NCBI RefSeq assembly: GCF_020535565.1
Contig: NZ_CP084758.1
Span: forward strand, 3,485,001 to 3,549,000
Direction of reading: 5' to 3'
Source of the DNA: Shinella sp. XGS7
Lineage (GTDB): Bacteria; Pseudomonadota; Gammaproteobacteria; Burkholderiales; Burkholderiaceae_C
Length of the DNA stretch: 64,000 nucleotides
Below are positions 11,058 to 18,291 of this stretch, one piece after another. A program made the translations under genes and the position numbers. Under the pieces are notes generated by a model that was given only the letters and a program-made list of their open reading frames with translations, did no database searches and was not told the DNA's origin. Position 1 is the first letter of the stretch. Every line of letters starts with the position of its first letter.

Positions 11058-11306
11058 GTGCCAGTTGGTAGTCCGCTTTTCACCAAGTACGAATCCGCTG
11101 TTAGGTCGTTCAGTGGCGACCCTTGCTCCCCAAACCTGCTGCTTGCGCAAGACGACGCGCTAGCAGTCTATTACGCGCCGTTCGAGTGGATAAGCAGCGA
11201 GGCGAAAGTCATCCTCGTTGGCATCACTCCGGGAAAGACTCAGGCAACCAACGCCTTGATGGCCTCAAAGACCAGCCTCTGTACTGGAGCAGGTATCCCG
11301 GATTGA
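11058..11306 (+). pseudogene. 5' remnant of a gene truncated by IS3 (possibly uracil-DNA-glycosylase-fold protein)
   Basis: An 82-codon remnant beginning at GTG 11058, with a strong AAGGAGGAG ribosome site at 11045-11053. The peptide contains AVYYAPFEWISSEAKVILVG followed by ITPGKTQATNAL, which resembles the N-terminal part of small proteins annotated as uracil-DNA-glycosylase-like. Coding stops almost exactly at the left end of the IS3 element (11304); the last codons and the stop are supplied by IS DNA. No convincing 3' remainder was found after the right IS end at 13989, so an associated deletion is likely. The family assignment is tentative; that this is a truncated real gene is better supported. 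Confidence 0.6.
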
Positions 11307-11366
11307 ATCGCCCCGGATTCAGTAGACACCTCTGAGCCTCAAACCTGAGGCCCAATAGGAGGTGCC

Positions 11367-11645
11367 ATGAGTAAGCAGCGATACCCCGAAGAATTCAAGA
11401 TCGAAGCGATCAAGCAGATCACCGAGCGCGGGCACAAGGTGGCCGACGTGTCGGCAAGGCTCGGCGTGAGCCAGCACAGCCTGTATGAGTGGATCAAGGC
11501 GCGCCGCATGCCCGCCGGCGAGCGTCAGGTCCAGCTGTCGCAAGCCGACGAGTTGCGTCGTCTGAAGGCTGAGCTCAAGCGCGTGACCGAGGAGCGTGAC
11601 ATCCTAAAAAAGGCCGCAGCGTACTTTGCCAAGCAGTCCGGGTGA
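11367..11645 (+). CDS. IS3 family transposase OrfA
   Basis: A 92-aa helix-turn-helix protein (YPEEFKIEAIKQITERGHKV, then DVSARLGVSQHSLYEWIK) with a C-terminal leucine-zipper-like stretch (ELRRLKAELKRVTEERDILKK). AGGAGG lies 6-7 bases before the ATG. A slippery heptamer A-AAA-AAG (11606-11612) is in the correct phase for -1 ribosomal frameshifting into orfB. That would produce the OrfAB transposase in an intact copy; here orfB is broken. Confidence 0.9.
   Translation: MSKQRYPEEFKIEAIKQITERGHKVADVSARLGVSQHSLYEWIKARRMPAGERQVQLSQADELRRLKAELKRVTEERDILKKAAAYFAKQSG
11606..11612 (+). promoter_or_regulatory. programmed -1 frameshift heptamer (IS3 orfA/orfB)
   Basis: The sequence AAAAAAG read as A-AAA-AAG in the orfA frame fits the X-XXY-YYZ slippery rule. 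orfB lies in the -1 frame and overlaps the orfA stop by 4 bases. Confidence 0.7.
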
Positions 11646-12232
11646 AGTACGCGTTCATCGAGCTCCATGAGCGGGAGCACAGCGTGCGGCGCCTGTGTCA
11701 GGTCATGAAGGTGCACCCCAGCGGCTACTACGCCTGGAAGGCCGCGCCTGCGAGCCCTCGGGCCAAGGACGATCAGCGGCTGCTGGGCCTGCTCAAGCAT
11801 GCATGGCTGGAGAGCGGCGGCGTGTACGGCTACCGCAAGCTCACGCTGGATATGCGCGATCTGGGCGAGCGCTGCGGTAAGCATCGCGTGGCCCGATTAC
11901 TCCGGCTTGAAGGGCTGCGCTCGCAGACCGGCTATCGACGCCGCCCTGGCATGCGCGGCGGCCAACCTGCTGTCGTAGCCCCCAACCATCTGCAGCGCCA
12001 GTTCGCGGTGGCCGAGCCCAATCAGTCCTGGGTGACCGACATCACGTACATCCGCACCCATGAGGGCTGGCTCTATCTGGCCGTGGTGGTCGATCTGTTC
12101 TCGCGCCAGGTGGTAGGCTGGTCAATGGGCAGTCGCATTGACACAGTCCTTGTGCTTGACGCACTGATGATGGCCTTGTGGCGTCGCCAGCCCAGGCAGC
12201 CGGTCACGGTGCATTCGGACCAGGGCAGCCAG
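11642..12232 (+). pseudogene. IS3 family transposase OrfB, 5' part
   Basis: The first part of the DDE integrase-type catalytic protein, starting GTG at 11642 (KYAFIELHEREHSVRRLCQV). The HTH_21 region (GVYGYRKLTLDMRD) and the first catalytic Asp (NQSWVTDITYI) are present. Coding continues to VTVHSDQGSQ, which includes the second catalytic Asp, and is then cut by the IS30 element. The frame runs on to 12361 inside IS30 only by chance. The 3' part resumes at 13684. Confidence 0.9.
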
Positions 12233-13683
12233 GGCGGATTCAACCGGTCGTCGCAACACCTCTTCTCAAGGAGGTGTCATGGGGCGAACCGCAGGTTGGG
12301 TTCAGAATTTGACTGGGCGCGACGCGATGCGCTCACCAGGTGCGCCGTCGGTGCGGCGTGAGACGGAACGACAGTTCTGGCAGCACATCGCAACAGGGAT
12401 CACCAGCGAGAAGGCCGCTGAAGCAAGCGGCGTGTCTCAAGCCGTGGGATCACGATGGTTCCGGCATCGTGGCGGTATGCCACTATTCATATCCAAGCCG
12501 GTCTCCGGAAGGTACCTATCGTTCTCCGAGCGAGAAGAGATCGCACTGCTGCATGCCCAAGGTACTGGTGTGCGCGAGATAGCTCGTCGGATAGAGCGGT
12601 GCCCATCCACGGTCTCTCGGGAGCTGACTCGCAATGCCGCGACCCGAAGTGGTCAGCTCGAGTACCGGGCCACCGTTGCGCAGTGGAAGTCCGATCGGAT
12701 GGCACGCCGGCCGAAGCCGGCCAAGCTGACGCTTCAAAGCCGGCTTCGCGACTATGTTCAGGAACGCCTCGAGGGCAAGATCCGTGATGTCGACGGGCGT
12801 GCGATCGCCGGCCCTCGACAGGCGCCGTTCAAGGGCCGCAACAAGCCCCATCGCGGCGATCGCCGATGGGTGAATGGGTGGTCGCCAGAGCAAATCTCGC
12901 GTCGGCTGACGATTGACTTCCCGGAAGATGAGTCCATGCGGATATCCCACGAGGCCATCTACCAAGCGCTGTACATCGAGGGCCGAGGGGCGCTCAAGCG
13001 CGAGCTGGTGAGTTGCCTGCGAACTGGCCGTGCGCTGCGTGTGCCGCGAGCCCGTTCGCAAGCCACGGCATGGGCTCACGTCAGTGAAGCGGTGATGATC
13101 TCCAACCGCCCGGCAGAAGCGCAGGACCGCGCGGTCCCGGGACATTGGGAGGGAGACCTGATCATCGGATTGAACCGATCGGCAATTGGGACGCTCGTCG
13201 AGCGATCCAGTCGATTCACCATGCTCGTTCATCTGCCTCGTGAGAAAGGATATGGCCTGACTCCGCGAACAAAGAACGGACCAGCGCTGGCCGGCTATGG
13301 CGCCGTCACCATGACCAACGCACTCAAGAAGACGGTAGAGACGCTGCCTGCGCAGCTCTGCCGATCATTGACATGGGACCGCGGCAAAGAACTGTCAGAC
13401 CATGCCCGATTCACCGTCGAATCTGGCGTAGATGTCTACTTCGCTGACCCGCACAGTCCCTGGCAGCGCGGCACCAACGAGAACACGAATGGACTCTTGC
13501 GCCAGTACTTCCCGAAAGGCACTGATCTGTCGCGATGGAGCGCCCGAGATATCCAAGCTGTTGCCAACGCGCTCAACAGCAGGCCGCGGAAGACGCTCGG
13601 CTGGATGACTCCGGCAGAGGTCTTGAACCAGCATCTACTATCTGCCTGAAAACCCGGTGTTGCGACGACCGGTTGAATCCGCC
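12233..13683 (+). mobile_element. IS30 family insertion sequence nested in IS3 orfB
   Basis: Perfect 28-bp terminal inverted repeats (12233-12260 and 13656-13683; outer ends GGCGGATTCAACCGGTCG). It is flanked by a 3-bp direct repeat CAG (12230-12232 and 13684-13686). Removing the element and one CAG rejoins OrfB in frame as DQGSQ-FTGH. Perfect ends, an intact transposase gene and an unaltered duplication indicate a recent insertion. Confidence 0.95.
12279..13649 (+). CDS. IS30 family transposase
   Basis: A 456-aa transposase. Two helix-turn-helix regions (SEKAAEASGVSQAVGSRWF, then LHAQGTGVREIARRIERCP) precede the DDE core, which has Asp in HWEGDLIIG, Asp in LTWDRGKEL and Glu in QRGTNENTNGLLRQYFPKG. 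AAGGAGGTG precedes ATG 12279 with good spacing. The N-terminal extension before the first IS30 helix-turn-helix is longer than in IS30 itself but is shared by a subgroup of the family. The frame is complete and likely functional. Confidence 0.93.
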   Translation: MGRTAGWVQNLTGRDAMRSPGAPSVRRETERQFWQHIATGITSEKAAEASGVSQAVGSRWFRHRGGMPLFISKPVSGRYLSFSEREEIALLHAQGTGVREIARRIERCPSTVSRELTRNAATRSGQLEYRATVAQWKSDRMARRPKPAKLTLQSRLRDYVQERLEGKIRDVDGRAIAGPRQAPFKGRNKPHRGDRRWVNGWSPEQISRRLTIDFPEDESMRISHEAIYQALYIEGRGALKRELVSCLRTGRALRVPRARSQATAWAHVSEAVMISNRPAEAQDRAVPGHWEGDLIIGLNRSAIGTLVERSSRFTMLVHLPREKGYGLTPRTKNGPALAGYGAVTMTNALKKTVETLPAQLCRSLTWDRGKELSDHARFTVESGVDVYFADPHSPWQRGTNENTNGLLRQYFPKGTDLSRWSARDIQAVANALNSRPRKTLGWMTPAEVLNQHLLSA

Positions 13684-13971
13684 CAGTTCACAGGCCACGA
13701 CTGGCAGGACTTCCTGCGCGACCACAACCTGGTCAGCAGCATGAGCCGTCGAGGCAACTGCCACGACAACGCCGTGGCCGAGAGCTTCTTCCAACTGCTC
13801 AAGCGCGAGCGCGTTCGCCGCCAGACCTACCTGACCCGCGATGACGCAAGAGCGGACGTCTTCAACTACATCGAGATGTTCTACAACCCCAAGCGCCGTC
13901 ACGGCAGTGCCGGAGATACTTCACCGGCAGAGTTCGAGCGCCGCCATTCCCAACGGCTCAAAGGTGTCTAG
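13684..13971 (+). pseudogene. IS3 family transposase OrfB, 3' part
   Basis: The continuation of OrfB after the nested IS30: QFTGHDWQDFLRDHNLVSSM, then SRRGNCHDNAVAESFFQLLK with the catalytic Glu, and the C-terminal YNPKRRHGSAGDTSPAEFE. It lacks its own start and is in frame with the 5' part once the IS30 and one CAG copy are removed. The stop lies inside the right terminal repeat region. Confidence 0.9.
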
Positions 13972-13989
13972 GGAATCCGGGGCGATTCA

Positions 13990-14250
13990 GAGTCCCTGAT
14001 TTGGGAGTTCACCCAAAGGAGGCCCGCCTGAATCCAGTTTGGACGGGCTTCGACCGATTCGAGTCTGCGCAAAGTCGTTGTCAGAGAACGATTGGCCGTA
14101 CAAAACGCGATTTGCTGATTTATACGGCCAAAGGCGGGCTGGAAGTCCTGAGGAGTCTATTGACCTCGCAGGTTTTGAAGGACCCGTCGATTGGCTCGTG
14201 GCGCGAGCTGGTCGCATTCAACCAGCCGCGCCGACTGAGCGCCTTGGCAC
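13990..14250. other. short gene-free gap between IS3 and the MBL gene
   Basis: 260 bp following the IS3 right end. Several short frames cross it, but none has a recognisable motif or ribosome site, and none continues the gene truncated at 11306. It probably represents the junction of an IS-linked deletion. Confidence 0.4.
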
Positions 14251-15591
14251 TTAGGGTGTCACGAAACGGTGGACTGCCGTTCCACACTTTCCTATCGGGC
14301 AGCTGCCGTGAAAAAACTGAGGCTGTTTGCCCCATGGCTGCAGGAGATTGCAGGGCCTTTTCCCAGCGAATCCGGTCGGTAAGGGGAACGGCCAACCGGC
14401 GGCAGCATGGGCTTCCAGCGTATTCATGAGCGGGTGTCGAAATGTGTTGCCTGGCCCCGCTGAAAGTAGAGCGGTCGCCCGTCGCTTTGGCACCGGATAG
14501 GTATTGGAGTAAAGCCGCCCCCCATGGTGCGTCAGGCAAAGCGAGCTGAACCGCTCGCCGGACGAGACGGAAGGGATAAATCGGTAGTTAGCGTCTCCAG
14601 GTAGGAGACAGTTCTGGCCTGAGGCACGCTTAGCGAACAGCGTCACCGCAAGTCCGGAGTCGTTTGAAGTCCTGCCGGTGCAGCGCTCGATACGGACGCC
14701 GTTCCCTCTCAGAACAGAAGGCCACGAGCTGTTCCAGATGCGAAGGCTTCCCCGCGTGTAGAGGTCAGCGGCAAACGCTTGCTGGATAGGCTTGAGCGGA
14801 ACCGGCGGGCCGACCCAAAGTTGCTCCATCGAGCGTGGGAACAAGTATGCGGAGGACCAGTGGTCCCAGTCCCAATGGGTCAGCAAAACGACAGGGCTGT
14901 TCGAGAAACAGAAACCACGGTGTTCCTTCGGAAACGTCGCCCGATTGACCAGGACCCCGCCACCGAAGTCGATGTACATCAGGGGCTGGTGGAAAATGTC
15001 GTGCACCAGGGCATGACAGCTGCCTTGACCAACGTCATAGACAGCCACGCCAGCTGAGCTTGGAAAGCCTTGAAGGTGTTTGCGGAACGCCTTGGACACT
15101 TCCCCGTCTGTCCCACTCGCAACGTTTGGCGCGACGTCTAGCCACCCTTTGAAGCCCATGGCACTGCCGCCGGACCACCCCAGCTCTCGAGGCTCGTAGT
15201 AGTTGACCCGAACCGGAGACCCCGCACCGTATAGGCTCGTATAGATGCGGCCATTCGACTCAGCCTCACTCGATGGGGAATAGCCAAACTCGAACCACGC
15301 GATGTCACCAGGTTCTGCCCCTTCGGGCAGAGGTGGCATCGGGAATGACGTTAGCTGCAGAACTGACAACGGAGCATCTCGATAGTTATCGAGCCAAGTC
15401 CGACCACCGTTCTCCCCCCAGGACAGCCAACTAGTGTCGACGCACTCAAACAGCACCGGCTCATCGTCATCGACGTCGCGAGGAGGTGCGCCGTCACCCA
15501 GCGGCTCTGGCACTTCGAATGCCCCATAAACACGACCAGAGCCGGCAGGCTCGTCTCCGTCGCCCGGAGGCTTAAAGAATAGGTTTGACAT
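14251..15591 (-). CDS. ComEC-type MBL-fold hydrolase, last gene of the protease-MBL operon
   Basis: A 446-aa protein. Residues 1-180 are of unknown fold and Trp/Tyr rich. From residue 182 an MBL fold starts with AVYDVGQGSCHALV and MYIDFGGG, followed by the metal motif THWDWDHW (H239, D241, D243, H244). HxDxDH instead of HxHxDH is the form found in ComEC-type domains. Later ligands are probably D333 (LLPGDAN) and H355-H356 (LTHHGG). No transmembrane segments are seen, so it is not a DNA-uptake channel. Its ATG shares one base with the TGA of the upstream gene (TGATG at 15589-15593), which implies translational coupling. A nuclease or phosphodiesterase activity is plausible from the fold, but the substrate is unknown. 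Confidence 0.8.
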   Translation of the reverse strand: MSNLFFKPPGDGDEPAGSGRVYGAFEVPEPLGDGAPPRDVDDDEPVLFECVDTSWLSWGENGGRTWLDNYRDAPLSVLQLTSFPMPPLPEGAEPGDIAWFEFGYSPSSEAESNGRIYTSLYGAGSPVRVNYYEPRELGWSGGSAMGFKGWLDVAPNVASGTDGEVSKAFRKHLQGFPSSAGVAVYDVGQGSCHALVHDIFHQPLMYIDFGGGVLVNRATFPKEHRGFCFSNSPVVLLTHWDWDHWSSAYLFPRSMEQLWVGPPVPLKPIQQAFAADLYTRGSLRIWNSSWPSVLRGNGVRIERCTGRTSNDSGLAVTLFAKRASGQNCLLPGDANYRFIPSVSSGERFSSLCLTHHGGRLYSNTYPVPKRRATALLSAGPGNTFRHPLMNTLEAHAAAGWPFPLPTGFAGKRPCNLLQPWGKQPQFFHGSCPIGKCGTAVHRFVTP

Positions 15592-16637
15592 CAGTTGTAC
15601 TTAACTGTGAGGCCGAGCAGCGTCTTCTCGCCGGGGCCTTCGCCGGTAACGGGGTCAGTGCCGCGCTGCCAAGCCAATGAGAGCGACGGTACCCACCCGC
15701 CCTTCTTCTCAGGGTCGGCCAAGTCATACTTGAAGCCGACGGAGCCGAAACGAAGAGTTCGCTTGCCGACCGTGCTTGGTGCGTGCGCATCACGGTACGC
15801 CTGGCCTGTGACCGCTAGCGACAGACGGTCAGCAATTGCCCATAGCTTGAATTCGTTCTTCAAGCCAACGTAAAACCCGTAGTAGCTGCCGTCCGACGCG
15901 GCTGAGGGAGAGCTCTTCGGGTTTGAAGAAAAAAGACCGAAGTACGGGACCGGAGCCCAAGAGTTTTTCTCAGGCATTTCGAAGTTGGCGACCCAAGGCA
16001 GGTGGATAACGTCGAAATGGGCATTGGTCCACCCTTCATGGGTATGCGCCTTCGTGTCGTCCTTGTAACCGAGCCTGAAAGTTGGGAAGAGGCCGGTACC
16101 GGTGGGGCTCGGGCGCAAGAGCATGCCGGAGATGCCAAGGAAGAGCTGCCGCTCATCCTTGGGAGTCTTGGCCGAGGTATCTCGGTTCCATGAAACGCCG
16201 AAGAAGCGTTCCCACCCATTGAATGGGTTGCCCGGCAGATTGAGCGCTGCCATCACGCCGACCGCGGAGGCCTTTACCTTGGTGAAGTCCTTGCCGTCGT
16301 CTCGCCCGACCTGAAAGACAGCCGGCTTCGTACCTATGTCGGCGTAGCCGGTAGGGCTGACAGTACCCGAGTCTCGAAGCTTCCAGGTCACTAATTTGAG
16401 GTCGCTGTCCCCGGACGACTTCGGAGCTACCTTTTGCTGATTGAGCGACGGTGGGCTGGACGTATCTTGCGCTGGAGTCGCCGGCTCAGGCTTGAAGCCA
16501 AGGGCCTTGTCAAAGCACGCGAGTCGCTCGTCTGCCTTCTGGAACTTCAAACATTCGTCCGTCGTAGTGGCAGCGGATGAGCCTACGGATACTCCAGCAA
16601 TTGCCAAGGCGACGAAGGTGCGCTTGGGCTGGCTCAC
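15591..16637 (-). CDS. exported protein, putative outer-membrane beta-barrel
   Basis: A 348-aa protein when started at GTG 16637, which has AAGGAG 7 bases upstream and overlaps the stop of the preceding gene as GTGA. A signal peptide (RTFVALAIAGVSVGSSAA) is followed by DECLKFQKADERLACFDKAL. This C-x(n)-RLACFD pattern sits just after the signal peptide in several Gram-negative envelope proteins, including outer-membrane phospholipase A. The remainder alternates polar and hydrophobic residues with many Trp/Tyr/Phe, and the last strand is LLGLTVKYN, which fits a barrel. The phospholipase active-site motif is not evident, so no enzyme function is claimed. It is the only operon member predicted to leave the cytoplasm. 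Confidence 0.7.
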   Translation of the reverse strand: MSQPKRTFVALAIAGVSVGSSAATTTDECLKFQKADERLACFDKALGFKPEPATPAQDTSSPPSLNQQKVAPKSSGDSDLKLVTWKLRDSGTVSPTGYADIGTKPAVFQVGRDDGKDFTKVKASAVGVMAALNLPGNPFNGWERFFGVSWNRDTSAKTPKDERQLFLGISGMLLRPSPTGTGLFPTFRLGYKDDTKAHTHEGWTNAHFDVIHLPWVANFEMPEKNSWAPVPYFGLFSSNPKSSPSAASDGSYYGFYVGLKNEFKLWAIADRLSLAVTGQAYRDAHAPSTVGKRTLRFGSVGFKYDLADPEKKGGWVPSLSLAWQRGTDPVTGEGPGEKTLLGLTVKYN

Positions 16638-16957
16638 GTCGGCTCTCCTTCCGGCACCTCGGTCGACGTGTGCTTGCACATGAGCTTGATGAACGAGCCG
16701 ATGTCGTCAGCGTCTTCCAACTCGCTCTGCCCGACAGACCGCCACTCGCTCTTGAACTGTGCCTGCATCGTGTCATTCGTCGCGTTGAGCATAGCGCGCC
16801 TCACGTAAGAGTTCAGACCGACGGTCGCAAGCTTCGTCTTCGCCGAATACTTCGGGTTGCTCTTGGGAACACCATAGCCAGGAGTAATGTCTACCTTGAC
16901 CGCGTAGTAGTCGAGCAACTCTATAGTCGCCTTCTTAAGGTCTTGATATTTCGCCAT
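16634..16957 (-). CDS. small protein of unknown function in the protease-MBL operon
   Basis: 107 aa, predicted soluble, with helices at the N-terminus (QDLKKATIELLDYYAVKVDI) and an acidic C-terminal part (GQSELEDADDIGSFIKLMCK). No family is recognised. It starts 20 bp after the MBL gene and its TGA overlaps the GTG of the exported-protein gene by 4 bases, so it is translated as part of the operon. Size and position would suit an adaptor or inhibitor, which is speculation. Confidence 0.72.
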   Translation of the reverse strand: MAKYQDLKKATIELLDYYAVKVDITPGYGVPKSNPKYSAKTKLATVGLNSYVRRAMLNATNDTMQAQFKSEWRSVGQSELEDADDIGSFIKLMCKHTSTEVPEGEPT

Positions 16958-16977
16958 CTAGGTTCTCCCTGCCGATG

Positions 16978-18282
16978 TCAGACAGAAATTTCGAAGTACT
17001 CGTCGGTGGCGCTTACCCCAGCAGCCCTAGCACCTTTCGGAAGGTCCTGGTCGGTTCGGGCAACCACCCCCTTGCTGCCAGTCTTCGCATCGAGGGCATC
17101 AATAAGGCCAACAAGCGGCATAGCGCCCCACTTCTTCTTCAGCGCCATGTCATGGTCGACGGGGATAACTGCGACCTGAAGCGAATCCATCAACTCCAGA
17201 CCGCGCGCCTTGAGCGTTGCGTTGTGGCTGCCATGGTGCCCAACCTTGTAGACCGTGGTCCGGCGCAGCAAGTCCTCGCCGGTCACTTGCTTGCCATTGA
17301 CTGTCCACTTATGGTCTGGCCAGGACAGCCAATTCCCCACCTGGGCGTCAGCTGCAAAAAGCAGCACGTCCTTGCCAACGAGCTCGATAGCAAGAACCAG
17401 GCTGGTGTTGTTGGTCATGTTGTCGAGTGCGAGCGCCAGCTCATCTGCAGCAAGCATCCAGTCTGAGTCGATACGTCGCCATCCGGGACCGTCGAAGTAG
17501 TGATGCCTAAAGAACTCGAACTTGCTGGCATCGTTCAGAGGCAGGCCGTCGATGGCAGCAAAGGGCGCCTGGTCATCGCCGCCCTTCAATGCGGGCTCAA
17601 CGGATGCACCGAAGGCCTTCAAAGCATCGTCGTAGCTCTCGTCTTTGCCTTTCCGCGGGTTCACACGCTTCAGCAATGCCATGTCTCGAGGTGGCCCCAG
17701 CACGTAGATGCGTGCACCGACGCCGGGAAGCTCTACTGGAGCGTCGGACGGGTCACAGTAGCGCGGCCCACCATTTCCGGCTCTCGCTCTGACCGCTTCC
17801 AATGCATCCTTGGTCGTAGGTCCCGCAGCCATGCCGAAGAATTCCGCCAATGACTCAAAGAGCGCTGGCTCGGTTGCACCAAGACCCGTATTCAGGTGAA
17901 GAGAGGCACCGCGCAGTGCCGCTAGTGCATTGCCCTTCGCCGCCAGGAGCTCCCTGGCTTGGTCGTCCTTCGGGTCCTCCGTCCAGGCCATCCACACCTC
18001 ACCGACTTCCAGTTTGCTGAAAGATTCGGCGGCCTGGGCAAACCCAGAGACATGGTCCCAGTGTTCGTGCGTTGCGACCAGCAAGTCCACTCGACCGCCA
18101 GAGGCGTCCCTGACATCGTCCATGACGCGCGTCATTAGGGCCTTTGCGTCCGGAGTGCCTAGGATGACTCCGCAGTCGATGAGGATTTTGTATGTTGCCT
18201 TGTTCTTGCCGAAGAGCGTTACCAAGTGGCAGTCGCCGAGCCCATGCCGGTAAGTGCGAATCCTTGCGCGAGGTGTCACCAT
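16978..18282 (-). CDS. MBL-fold hydrolase with canonical HxHxDH motif
   Basis: 434 aa. The MBL fold begins at the N-terminus (YRHGLGDCHLVTLFG, then YKILIDCGV) and has the full metal motif ATHEHWDHVSGF (H72, H74, D76, H77). Further candidate ligands lie in LLFAADAQVGNWL and in KVGHHGSHNATL, the latter as in ComEC-like MBL proteins. A charged insertion of about 150 residues separates the two halves. The start has AGGAGA 5 bases upstream and lies 9 bp after the protease stop. No membrane segments or signal peptide are seen, so it is cytoplasmic. Hydrolysis of a phosphodiester or cyclic-nucleotide-like substrate is possible but not shown. Confidence 0.82.
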   Translation of the reverse strand: MVTPRARIRTYRHGLGDCHLVTLFGKNKATYKILIDCGVILGTPDAKALMTRVMDDVRDASGGRVDLLVATHEHWDHVSGFAQAAESFSKLEVGEVWMAWTEDPKDDQARELLAAKGNALAALRGASLHLNTGLGATEPALFESLAEFFGMAAGPTTKDALEAVRARAGNGGPRYCDPSDAPVELPGVGARIYVLGPPRDMALLKRVNPRKGKDESYDDALKAFGASVEPALKGGDDQAPFAAIDGLPLNDASKFEFFRHHYFDGPGWRRIDSDWMLAADELALALDNMTNNTSLVLAIELVGKDVLLFAADAQVGNWLSWPDHKWTVNGKQVTGEDLLRRTTVYKVGHHGSHNATLKARGLELMDSLQVAVIPVDHDMALKKKWGAMPLVGLIDALDAKTGSKGVVARTDQDLPKGARAAGVSATDEYFEISV

Positions 18283-18291
18283 GTGAGTCTC

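Larger units (their letters stand above)
11304..13989 (+). mobile_element. IS3 family insertion sequence, interrupted by IS30
   Basis: Terminal inverted repeats of 28 bp (11304-11331 and 13962-13989) match at 26 positions; both outer ends read TGAATCGCCCCGGATT. Without the inserted IS30 and one copy of its 3-bp duplication, the element is about 1.23 kb. It carries orfA and orfB in the -1 relation typical of IS3. The sequences flanking it (ending GGAT and starting GAGT) do not form a clear target duplication, consistent with a deletion after insertion. Confidence 0.92.

Noticed and set aside
10315-11163. Two short plus-strand frames (10315-10584, 10780-11163)
   Set aside because: No ribosome site, no recognisable domain and erratic composition; they lie in decayed island DNA.
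14001-14429. 142-aa plus-strand frame after IS3, considered as the missing 3' part of the truncated gene
   Set aside because: Its peptide does not continue the motif of the 5' remnant and it runs antisense into the MBL gene.
15591-16637. Assignment of the exported operon protein as outer-membrane phospholipase A
   Set aside because: The RLACFD motif and barrel-like pattern fit, but the phospholipase active-site His/Ser/Asn signature could not be located, so only a putative outer-membrane protein is claimed.
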